Source: Alphaproteobacteria bacterium
GTDB taxonomy: Bacteria; Pseudomonadota; Alphaproteobacteria; Rhizobiales; Xanthobacteraceae
Reading direction: 5' to 3'
DNA: 36,607 nt
NCBI GenBank assembly: GCA_005884685.1
Contig: VBAH01000036.1
Coordinates: 1-36,607 of the forward strand
Shown in pieces: positions 6,940 to 14,611 of this stretch (the stretch's first letter is position 1; every line of letters begins with the position of its first letter). Made by a program: the position numbers and the translations under genes. The notes under the pieces are model-generated. The model was not told where the DNA came from, did not search any database, and saw only the letters and a program-made list of their open reading frames with translations.

Positions 6940-9899
6940 ACGCACCGCATCGTCTGGCGCAGGGCGGGCTGATCGACCGCGCGCGGCCGCTGTCGTTCGT
7001 GTTCGACGGGCAGGCGTATGCGGGATGCGCGGGCGACACGCTCGCTTCCGCGCTGATGGCGAACGGCGTGAAGCTGGTCGGGCGCTCGTTCAAGTATCAC
7101 CGCCCGCGCGGCATTCTCACCGCGGGATCGGACGAGCCGAATGCGCTGGTCGAGTTGCGTACCGGCCCACGGCGCGAACCGAACACGCGCGTGACGACGG
7201 TTGAGCTCTACGATGGGCTGGTCGCCGCGAGCCAGAACCGCTGGCCGTCGCTCGCGTTCGATATCGGCGCAGTGAACGATTGGCTCTCGCGCTTCCTCGT
7301 CGCGGGCTTCTACTACAAGACCTTCATGTGTCCGGCGAAGTTCTGGGAGATGCTCTACGAGCCGTTGATCCGCCGTGCCGCCGGCCTCGGCCGCGCGGCG
7401 GGCGCCGGGGACCCGGATCATTACGAGAAGGCGTTCGCGCATTGCGACGTGCTGGTGATCGGCGGCGGGCCTGCGGGCCTGATGGCGGCGCTCGCAGCCG
7501 GGCGTGCGGGCGCGCGCGTGATCCTCGCCGATGAGGACTTTCGCCTCGGCGGGCGGCTGCTGGCCGAACGCTACGAGATCGACGGCAAGCCGGGTACGGA
7601 GTGGGTCGCCGAGATCGAAGCGGAGCTGGCATCGCTGCCCGATGTGCGCATCATGCCTCGCACGACCGTGACCAGTGTGTTCGATCACGGACAGTACGGT
7701 GCGGTCGAGCGCGTCAACGATCACCTGCCGGTGCCGCCCGAGCACGAACCGCGCCAGCGCGGCTGGAAAATCGTGGCGAAACGCGCGGTGCTCGCGGCCG
7801 GCGCACTCGAGCGGTCGATCGCGTTCGGCAACAACGACCGGCCCGGCGTGATGCTCGCGGGCGCGGTGCGCGCCTACGCCAATCGCTATGCGGCGGCACC
7901 GGGACGGCGCGTCGCGGTATTCACGAACAATGACGACGGCTGGCGCACCGCCGCGGACGCGCACGCGGCCGGAATCGAAGTTGCGGCCGTCATCGACTCG
8001 CGCGCTGAGCCGCCCGCGCAGTTCGCCGCGCTCGGGATCGAGGTGCTGACCGGCGCGCAGGTGTCGCATGTGCACGGCGGGCAAGGAGTGCGGGGAATCG
8101 ACGTCGTCGACGCGCGCGGCCGCCTTACCAAGATCGACTGCGATGTGCTCGCGGTGTCGGGCGGCTGGAATCCTGCCGTGCACCTCACCTGCCATCTCGG
8201 CGGCAAGCCGGTTTGGAGCGACAACCTTGCCGCGTTTACGCCCGGCGCGACGCCGCCCGGGATGCATGTCGCCGGCGCCGCGAACGGCGCGCTCACGCTC
8301 GCCGAATGCCTGCATGCGGGCGTCGCGGCCGGCGCGATGGCGGCGGTCGAGTGCGGCTTCCCGATCGCGTCCTTCATGATGCCGAGCGCCGAGGATGAAG
8401 CCTCCGGCGTCACCGCGCTGTGGCACGTGGAGGAAAGCCGCGCGAAAGCGTTCGTCGACTTCCAGAACGATGTGACCGTCGAGGATATCGCGCTCGCGAA
8501 CCGCGAAGGCTTTTCGTCGGTCGAGCATTTGAAGCGCTACACCACGCTCGGAATGGCGACCGATCAGGGAAAGGCCGCAAACGTGACCGGCTTGGCCATC
8601 CTCGCCGACGTGTCCGGTCGCGCGATCGCCGAAGTCGGCACCACGACCTATCGGCCGCCTTACGTGCCGGTGAGCTTCGGGGCGATGACCGGCCATCATC
8701 GGAGCAGGGATTTCCGGCCGGTCCGGCTTGCGCCATCGCATCAATGGGCGGAAGAGCAGGGCGCGGTGTTCGTCGAAGCGGGCGCCTGGCTGCGCGCACA
8801 ATATTACCCGCGCGATGGGGAGAAGGACTGGCTCGAGACCGTCAACCGCGAAGTCACGGCGACGCGCGCGAGCGTCGGGGTGTGCGATGTCTCGACCCTG
8901 GGCAAGATCGAGATCGAAGGCGCGGACGCCGCGATCTTCCTCGACCGCGTCTACACCAACACGTTCTCGAGCCTGCCCGTGGGCAAGTCGCGCTATGGGC
9001 TGATGTTGCGCGAGGACGGCTTCGTGATGGATGACGGCACGACGTCGCGCCTTGCGCCCGAGCGTTTTGTCATGACCACCACGACCGCGCAGGCCGGCCG
9101 CGTCATGCAGCATCTCGAATTCTGCCATCAGGTGCTTTGGCCGGAGCTCGACGTGCAGATGGTGTCGGTGTCGGAGCAGTGGGCGCAGTTCTCGATCGCG
9201 GGCCCGCGCTCGCGCGCCGTGCTGCGCAAGCTGGTCGATGAAAGATACGATCTTTCCGACAAGGCATTTCCCCATCTCGCTGCGAAGGAGGTCGCAGTTG
9301 GCAGTGTGACGGCCCGGCTGTTTCGCCTCTCGTTCTCGGGCGAGATGGCCTACGAACTTGCCGTGCCGGCGCGTTATGGCGACGCGGCGATCCGCGCCAT
9401 CATGGCGGCGGGCGAGGAGTTTTCGATGATACCCTACGGAACCGAGGCGCTCGGCACGATGCGCATCGAAAAGGGCCACGTCGCCGGCAACGAGATCAAC
9501 GGGCAGCTCACCGCGCGCGATCTCGGGCTTGGCCGCATGATGTCATCGAGAAAGGATTACGTCGGCCGCGTCATGGCGCAGCGCCCCGCGCTGCTCGAGC
9601 CGGACCGGCCTGTTCTCGTCGGCTTCCGGCCGGCCGACCGCAAGGCGCGGCTGCGCGCCGGCGCGCACTTCATTCCACTCGGTGCCACGGTGACGGCCGC
9701 GAACGACGAGGGCCACATGACGTCGGTGGCGTTCTCGCCCATGCTCGGTCACTGGATCGGGCTCGGCGTGCTCAAGCGCGGGCCGCAGCGCATCGGCGAG
9801 CGCGTGCGCGCCTACGATCCGGTGCGCAACGGCGATGTCGAGGTGGAAATCTGCAGTCCGGTGTTCTTCGATCCCGAAGGAGCGCGGCTCTATGGTTAG
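6936..9899 (+). CDS. soxA: Sarcosine oxidase alpha subunit
   Basis: A 987-residue protein of standard SoxA size. The N-terminal 2Fe-2S-like domain (about 12-95) contains GRSFKYHRPRGILTAG. A NAD-binding Rossmann region begins at about 171 (VLVIGGGPAGLMAAL). The C-terminal part (about 620-980) is a glycine-cleavage T-protein-like folate domain, with GVCDVSTLGKIEIEGADA and EALGTMRIEKGH. In the holoenzyme this domain accepts the one-carbon unit on tetrahydrofolate. The GTG start overlaps the soxD stop, with GGAGG seven bases upstream. The Rossmann motif and T-protein domain look intact, so I have no reason to think it is inactive. The true substrate may be sarcosine or another N-methyl compound. 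Confidence 0.95.
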   Translation: MNAPHRLAQGGLIDRARPLSFVFDGQAYAGCAGDTLASALMANGVKLVGRSFKYHRPRGILTAGSDEPNALVELRTGPRREPNTRVTTVELYDGLVAASQNRWPSLAFDIGAVNDWLSRFLVAGFYYKTFMCPAKFWEMLYEPLIRRAAGLGRAAGAGDPDHYEKAFAHCDVLVIGGGPAGLMAALAAGRAGARVILADEDFRLGGRLLAERYEIDGKPGTEWVAEIEAELASLPDVRIMPRTTVTSVFDHGQYGAVERVNDHLPVPPEHEPRQRGWKIVAKRAVLAAGALERSIAFGNNDRPGVMLAGAVRAYANRYAAAPGRRVAVFTNNDDGWRTAADAHAAGIEVAAVIDSRAEPPAQFAALGIEVLTGAQVSHVHGGQGVRGIDVVDARGRLTKIDCDVLAVSGGWNPAVHLTCHLGGKPVWSDNLAAFTPGATPPGMHVAGAANGALTLAECLHAGVAAGAMAAVECGFPIASFMMPSAEDEASGVTALWHVEESRAKAFVDFQNDVTVEDIALANREGFSSVEHLKRYTTLGMATDQGKAANVTGLAILADVSGRAIAEVGTTTYRPPYVPVSFGAMTGHHRSRDFRPVRLAPSHQWAEEQGAVFVEAGAWLRAQYYPRDGEKDWLETVNREVTATRASVGVCDVSTLGKIEIEGADAAIFLDRVYTNTFSSLPVGKSRYGLMLREDGFVMDDGTTSRLAPERFVMTTTTAQAGRVMQHLEFCHQVLWPELDVQMVSVSEQWAQFSIAGPRSRAVLRKLVDERYDLSDKAFPHLAAKEVAVGSVTARLFRLSFSGEMAYELAVPARYGDAAIRAIMAAGEEFSMIPYGTEALGTMRIEKGHVAGNEINGQLTARDLGLGRMMSSRKDYVGRVMAQRPALLEPDRPVLVGFRPADRKARLRAGAHFIPLGATVTAANDEGHMTSVAFSPMLGHWIGLGVLKRGPQRIGERVRAYDPVRNGDVEVEICSPVFFDPEGARLYG

Positions 9900-10500
9900 C
9901 TTTGCCGGACTGGAGCGCTCCACGCTGGACGGCCTCGTACGGCCGGGCCATTACGGCCGCGCGGGCGCGACTGGACTCCTGATCGAGGAGCGCCGCGACC
10001 TTGCTTTCGCGAGCGTGACAGCCAAGCGCGGCAAGCGCTTCGCGCTCGTCAATGCGGTCAACACGGCATTCGGGGTCGCGCTTCCCGACGGGCCGCGCCG
10101 CGCCACGCGAGGGTCCGTCACTTTCGCCGGGACCGGTCCGGATCAATGGATCGCGAGCGCGGACGGCTCGGAAGCTGCCGGTTTCGCCAATAAGGTGCGC
10201 GCGCGCATCGGCCCGTTTGCCGCCGTCTCGGATCAGTCCGACGCGCGGCTGGTGCTGCGCCTGAGCGGGCCCCGTGTGTGCGACGTGCTGGCCAAGGGCG
10301 TGCCGGTCGATCTGCATGCGCAGGCCTTCAAGCCGGGCGATATCGCCTGCACGGTCGTGAGCTATATCAATACGCAGATCGACATGCTGGACGACGCCCC
10401 GACCTATCAGCTCGCCGCGCCGCGCAGCATGGCGGGCAGCTTCTGGTCATGGCTCACGGCTTCCGCTGCCGAGTTCGGCTACGACGTCATCGCGCCTTAG
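9892..10500 (+). CDS. soxG: Sarcosine oxidase gamma subunit
   Basis: A 202-residue protein with the SoxG layout: a T-protein-like fold without catalytic folate residues, containing RLVLRLSGPRVCDVLAKG and a C-terminal SFWSWLTASAAEFGYDV. SoxG is the gamma structural subunit that contacts SoxA and SoxD. The ATG at 9892 overlaps the end of soxA by 8 bases and has GAAGGAG about ten bases upstream; a longer in-frame start at 9835 lies deep in soxA and is unlikely. It completes the B-D-A-G order typical of heterotetrameric sarcosine oxidase operons. Confidence 0.93.
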   Translation: MVSFAGLERSTLDGLVRPGHYGRAGATGLLIEERRDLAFASVTAKRGKRFALVNAVNTAFGVALPDGPRRATRGSVTFAGTGPDQWIASADGSEAAGFANKVRARIGPFAAVSDQSDARLVLRLSGPRVCDVLAKGVPVDLHAQAFKPGDIACTVVSYINTQIDMLDDAPTYQLAAPRSMAGSFWSWLTASAAEFGYDVIAP

Positions 10501-10509
10501 GAGCCTGCA

Positions 10510-12588
10510 TTGTCCCATCCGCTCGACGCGCTGTTCCGCCCGAGAAGCGTTGCGATCATCGGCGCATCGAGCGATGCGAACCGGATCGGCGGGCGGCCGG
10601 TGCGGTTTTCCAAATACGCCTTCAAGGGCGCGATTCTGCCGATCAACCCGAACCAGACGGAGATCCAGGGTCTGCCAGCCTTCGCTTCGGTCCGCGATGT
10701 GCCGGGGCGGGTCGATCAGGCGATCGTTGCCGTTCCGGCGAAGGCCGCCGTGCAGGCGGTCGACGACTGCATCGCGAAAGGCGTGAAGGCCATCGTGATG
10801 TTCTCCTCCGGCTTTGCCGAGACCGGCGCGGAAGGCCGCGCCATGCAGGCCGGGCTTGCGCGCCGTTGCGCGGCGGGCGGCGTGAAGCTGCTCGGCCCGA
10901 ACAGCCTCGGCATGCTCAACGTCGAGGCGGGCCTCTATTCGACCTTCTCGTCCTATTTCGATCCGCTGTGGCCACGCTCCGGGCCGGTCGGCATCGTGAG
11001 CCAGAGCGGTGCCTTCGGCACCTATTTCCTCGCGCTCGCGGTCGAGCGGGGCCTGGGATTCTCGCATTTCGTCGCGACCGGCAACGAAGCCGACATCGAT
11101 GTCGCGGCCTGCGTCGACTGGCTCGCCGACGATCCGGCGACCGGCGTCATCATGATCTACCTCGAGGGCTGTCGCGATGGCGCAAGGCTGCGCGCGGCGC
11201 TCGCCAAGGCTGCGGCGAACCGCAAACCGGTCATCGCCATGAAGGTCGGCGTTTCCGACAAGGGGATTGCGGCGATCGCCTCGCACACCGGCACGCTCGC
11301 CGGCTCCGACGCGGTATTCGATGCGGTGTTCCGCGAAAACAACGTGCACCGCGCACGCACCCTCGATGAACTGGTCGATGTCGCCTACGCGTGCTCCGGC
11401 GGTGTCTTTCCGGGATCACCGCGCGTCGGCGTGGTGACGATATCGGGCGGTGTCGGCATCCAGATGGCGGATGCGGCGGCCGACCTCGGCCTCGAATTGC
11501 CGCGCATGCCCGAGGCTGCGCAGAGACAAGTGCTCGCGATGGTGCCGTTCGCCGGTCCGGCCAATCCGGTCGACGCCACCGCGCAGGTGATCAACGACTG
11601 GTCGATGTTCACCAAAATCCTCCGTCTGGTGGCCGAAGAGGGCAATGTCGACAGCGTGATCAGCTTTCTGGCGCATACCGGCACGACGCCGGGCGTGATG
11701 GAACGGCTCAAGCCGGCGCTGCAGGAGGTGAGAACACGGTTTCCGGAGCGGGTTTTCATTCTGTGCATGCGCATGCCGCGCGAGATGGCGGACGAGTTCA
11801 CGCGAATAGGCTTTCTCGTTTTCGAGGATCCGACGCGGGCAATCGCGGCTGTGGCGGCGTTGTCGAGGCTGGCCCAGGGATACGCGCGTCCGCGAATTGC
11901 GCGGGCGGAGATCAAGGCTGCGCCGGCGCTGCCCGGTCCGATTAATGAGGCAGAGGCGAAGCGCATCTTGTCCGAAGCCGGCGTGCCGTTCGCGCCGGAG
12001 CGCGTCGCACGCACGCGCGACGAAGCCGTCGCCGCGGCGAAAGACATCGGATTTCCAGTCGTGCTCAAGATCCTATCGGCCGACATCGCGCACAAGTCGG
12101 AGGCGGGCGGCGTCGCGCTCGGGTTGCGCCATGCGCAAGAAGTTGCGCAGGCTTACGACACGATGATTGCCACCGTGGCGCAGCGCGAGCCGAGCGCCCG
12201 CATCGACGGCGTGCTGGTCGCCCGCATGATCGAAGGGGTTGAGACCGTGATCGGCGTCAAGCGCGATGCGGTGTTTGGGCCGGTGGTGATGTTCGGGCTC
12301 GGCGGCATCTATGTGGAAGTACTGAAGGATGTCACTTTGCGGCTCGCGCCGGTCGATCGAAGCGGGGCGCTCGAGATGATCCGCGCTATCAACGGCTTTC
12401 CACTGCTGGCGGGCGCGCGCGGCCGCCCGGCCGTCGAATTGGACGCGCTCGCCGACGCACTGGTCGCGATGTCGCGTTTCGGCGCCGCACATCCCGAAGT
12501 CGGCAGCGCGGAGATCAACCCGTTCATCGCACTGCCTGCAGGGGGCGTTGCGGTCGATGCGCTGATCCTGACGGGAGAGGGCGAATGA
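10510..12588 (+). CDS. ADP-forming acyl-CoA ligase (acetate-CoA ligase family)
   Basis: A 692-residue fused alpha-beta acyl-CoA synthetase. The order is an N-terminal CoA-binding domain (SVAIIGASSDANRIGG), a succinyl-CoA-ligase-like domain with the phosphohistidine His259 in SHTGTLAGSD, and a C-terminal ATP-grasp domain beginning near 517 (VVLKILSADIAHKSEAGG). Such enzymes interconvert acyl-CoA, ADP and phosphate with acid, CoA and ATP. The start is a TTG at 10510 with TAGGAG straddling the soxG stop nine bases earlier. It overlaps the following hydratase gene by ATGA. Its position inside a sox operon is unusual: it suggests the product of the Sox reaction, or a related acid, is handled as a CoA ester. 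Substrate unknown. Confidence 0.92.
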   Translation: MSHPLDALFRPRSVAIIGASSDANRIGGRPVRFSKYAFKGAILPINPNQTEIQGLPAFASVRDVPGRVDQAIVAVPAKAAVQAVDDCIAKGVKAIVMFSSGFAETGAEGRAMQAGLARRCAAGGVKLLGPNSLGMLNVEAGLYSTFSSYFDPLWPRSGPVGIVSQSGAFGTYFLALAVERGLGFSHFVATGNEADIDVAACVDWLADDPATGVIMIYLEGCRDGARLRAALAKAAANRKPVIAMKVGVSDKGIAAIASHTGTLAGSDAVFDAVFRENNVHRARTLDELVDVAYACSGGVFPGSPRVGVVTISGGVGIQMADAAADLGLELPRMPEAAQRQVLAMVPFAGPANPVDATAQVINDWSMFTKILRLVAEEGNVDSVISFLAHTGTTPGVMERLKPALQEVRTRFPERVFILCMRMPREMADEFTRIGFLVFEDPTRAIAAVAALSRLAQGYARPRIARAEIKAAPALPGPINEAEAKRILSEAGVPFAPERVARTRDEAVAAAKDIGFPVVLKILSADIAHKSEAGGVALGLRHAQEVAQAYDTMIATVAQREPSARIDGVLVARMIEGVETVIGVKRDAVFGPVVMFGLGGIYVEVLKDVTLRLAPVDRSGALEMIRAINGFPLLAGARGRPAVELDALADALVAMSRFGAAHPEVGSAEINPFIALPAGGVAVDALILTGEGE

Positions 12589-13358
12589 ATCCCGAAACGA
12601 TCCGTCTCGACGTCGCCGACTTCATCGCGACGGTCACGATCGACCGGCCGGCGGTCAACGCGCAGAACCGACAGGCGCGCGAGGAGCTGATCCGCGTGTT
12701 CGACGCCATCAGCGATCGCGACGACGTGCGCGTCGCGATCCTCACGGCCACCGGCAAGGTGTTTTCGGCCGGCGCCGACGTGAAGGAACGCGTCGGCCTG
12801 GTGCAGGAGCCGGGCGACTACATTCGCAACAACCGGCTGGTGCGAGAATATTTCTATGCCGTGTCGGACTGCACCAAGCCGGTCATCTGCGCGGTGAACG
12901 GGCCGGCATTCGGCGCGGGCTTCGCGCTGATGCTCGCCTGCGACATCATGCTGGCCGCTGAGGATGCGTACTTTGTGATCCCGGAGCTCGACGTCGGCCT
13001 TGCCGGCGGCGCGCGTTTTCTCATGGATCATTTCGCGAAGTCGATGGCGCGCTATATTTATTTCACGGGCCGGCGCATCCCCGCGACCGAACTTTACCGG
13101 CTCGGCGTCATCTCGGCCTGCGTACCGCGCGAAAAACTGATGGATGAAGCCATGCAGATCGCGCGCGAGATCGCGGCGAAAAGCCCGGTTGCGGTGCGCG
13201 AGGTCAAGCGCGCGTTCAACGTGATCGAGGAAATGCCGACGCGCGACGGCTATCGCTTCGAGCAGACCGTGACGGTCGCGCTGTCGCATACCGAGGACGC
13301 CAAGGAGGCGCAGCGCGCCTTCGTCGAGAAGCGCAAGCCGGTGTTCAAGGGGGAGTGA
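12585..13358 (+). CDS. Enoyl-CoA hydratase/isomerase family protein
   Basis: A 257-residue crotonase-fold protein. Conserved pieces include FSAGADVKE (about 60-68), the oxyanion-hole region NGPAFGAGFALMLACD (105-120) and IPELDVGLAGG (132-142). Of the two glutamates used by classical enoyl-CoA hydratase, the second is present (Glu134), while the first position is Ala114 (GFALM where hydratases have CELAM). Single-glutamate members include isomerases, hydrolases and lyases, so the reaction is uncertain. The ATG overlaps the ligase stop in ATGA. It is the last gene of the six-gene sox operon and ends 9 bases before the convergent hydrolase. Confidence 0.9.
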   Translation: MNPETIRLDVADFIATVTIDRPAVNAQNRQAREELIRVFDAISDRDDVRVAILTATGKVFSAGADVKERVGLVQEPGDYIRNNRLVREYFYAVSDCTKPVICAVNGPAFGAGFALMLACDIMLAAEDAYFVIPELDVGLAGGARFLMDHFAKSMARYIYFTGRRIPATELYRLGVISACVPREKLMDEAMQIAREIAAKSPVAVREVKRAFNVIEEMPTRDGYRFEQTVTVALSHTEDAKEAQRAFVEKRKPVFKGE

Positions 13359-13367
13359 GACGGGACG

Positions 13368-14132
13368 TCAAGCCAAAGCTTCGCGCAAGAACGGCCCAAC
13401 AATTTTGGCCGTTTCATCCGGCATCTCGAAGAACATCATGTGCGGCCCGCCGGGCAGCACCGCGTAGCGTGCGCCGGGGATCGCGTCCGCCATCGCCTTG
13501 ACGACCGGCGGCGGCGTCGACCTGTCGTCACCGCCGGCAAGGCAGAGCACCGGCATCGATAGCGACTTCAGCTTGGGCGCGGTGTCGACATTCGCCATCG
13601 CGGTGAAGGCGTCGCACCAGGTGCGGATGTCGTTGCCGAGCAGCCGCGCGCGCACGGCCGCGTCGCCGCCTTTGCGGCGGAATTGCTCGTTGAACCAGCG
13701 CTCCATCGTCGCATCGAGGATCGGCGCCATGCCGTCGAGCCTTGCGGCGTCTGCGCGCCCCATCAGCGCCGCGTAACTCTCTTTCGTCTGCTGGTGATTG
13801 ATGTTCGCGAACACCGCCGCTCGCACATCCTGCGGGTACTTCACCGCGAGCGCCTGCGCGACCATGCCGCCCATCGCGAAGCCCGCGATACCGCAGGGAG
13901 CGAACGACAATTTGCCGAGCAGCGCATGCACATCGTCGGCATAATCCGAAACATGGGTGGCTGGCGCGTAAGGCGACTTGCCGTGTCCGCGCAGGTCGAC
14001 AGTGAGAACGGCGAACTCCTTCGACAGGATCGCGGCGAGCGGTTCGAGGAATGTCGAATCCATGCCGACCGCATGCAGCAAAAGCACATGCGGGCCGCTG
14101 CCGTCGATGCGATGATTGAGCTCCACAGCCAT
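13368..14132 (-). CDS. Alpha/beta hydrolase fold protein lacking the nucleophilic serine
   Basis: A 254-residue alpha/beta hydrolase-fold protein. It has LLLHAVG at the first loop, acidic DD in GGDDRSTP and His231 in GGPHMMFF. The nucleophile elbow reads GFAMGG, with Ala86 where the Ser/Cys/Asp nucleophile belongs (codon complementary to 13875-13877). It cannot use the normal acyl-enzyme mechanism; a non-hydrolytic lyase, cofactor-free oxygenase-like or binding role is possible. Start: ATG 14130-14132 with GGGAG upstream. A TTG at 14159 would extend it by nine codons but overlaps the divergent gene's start. The gene ends 9 bases from the convergent hydratase-like gene. Confidence 0.85.
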   Translation of the reverse strand: MAVELNHRIDGSGPHVLLLHAVGMDSTFLEPLAAILSKEFAVLTVDLRGHGKSPYAPATHVSDYADDVHALLGKLSFAPCGIAGFAMGGMVAQALAVKYPQDVRAAVFANINHQQTKESYAALMGRADAARLDGMAPILDATMERWFNEQFRRKGGDAAVRARLLGNDIRTWCDAFTAMANVDTAPKLKSLSMPVLCLAGGDDRSTPPPVVKAMADAIPGARYAVLPGGPHMMFFEMPDETAKIVGPFLREALA

Positions 14133-14158
14133 GACCGCTCCCTGATGGAGAAACGACA

Positions 14159-14476
14159 ATGCCCAACGGCCTACTGCTGATGATGACCGATATCGATTCC
14201 GTCAATGAGGCGGATTTCAATCGCTGGTACGAGGAAGAGCATCTCGCGGAGCGCATGGCGATCCCGGGCTTCATCAAAGCGCGCCGCTTCACGGCGCTGG
14301 AGGGTGGTCCGAAATATCTCGCGCTCTACGATCTCGAATCTCCCGAAGTGCTGCAGTCCGCGCCGTACCGCCATGTCGTCGGCGCCGGAAAGTCCGCGTG
14401 GACCCGCCGGATGGAGACGCAGTTCGTCAACTTCCGGCGCAACGTGTATGTGGGCCTGAGCGAGCGGACGCGGTGA
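14159..14476 (+). CDS. Small EthD/DUF4286-like dimeric alpha-beta barrel protein
   Basis: A 105-residue protein. It opens PNGLLLMMTDIDSVNEADF followed by RWYEEEHLAERMAIPGF, the NxWYxxEH-type pattern typical of small dimeric ferredoxin-like barrel proteins of the EthD/DUF4286 kind. Some of these degrade or bind catabolic intermediates, but the function of this group is not established. The ATG at 14159 has GGAG nine bases upstream. It diverges from the serine-less hydrolase with only 26 bases between the starts, so the two are probably co-regulated. Confidence 0.8.
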   Translation: MPNGLLLMMTDIDSVNEADFNRWYEEEHLAERMAIPGFIKARRFTALEGGPKYLALYDLESPEVLQSAPYRHVVGAGKSAWTRRMETQFVNFRRNVYVGLSERTR

Positions 14477-14482
14477 GTCCCT

Positions 14483-14605
14483 CGTCATGCCCGGCCTTGT
14501 GCCGGGCATCCCGCTTAGTAGAGCACAGCCACGCGTCCCTTCTCGGGATGGCCGGGCATCAGGGCGTTTACGCCCGTCTTTGAGGGGCTATGCCCGGCCG
14601 TGACG
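14483..14605. repeat. Intergenic palindromic repeat, family A copy 2
   Basis: This lies between the small barrel protein and the Liv binding protein, which converge on it. It opens CGTCATGCCCGGCC and closes GGCCGTGACG. The segment 14547-14605 is a near match of 591-648, including the core GGCGTTTACGCCCGTCTT (14563-14580). An inner hairpin is formed by CCCGGCCTTGTGCCGGG. In this position it may act as a bidirectional transcription or decay barrier. Confidence 0.8.
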
Positions 14606-14611
14606 TCGATC

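Noticed and set aside
6843-9479. A long minus-strand open frame opposite soxA
   Set aside because: soxA has intact, recognisable domains; the antisense translation has no coherent motif.
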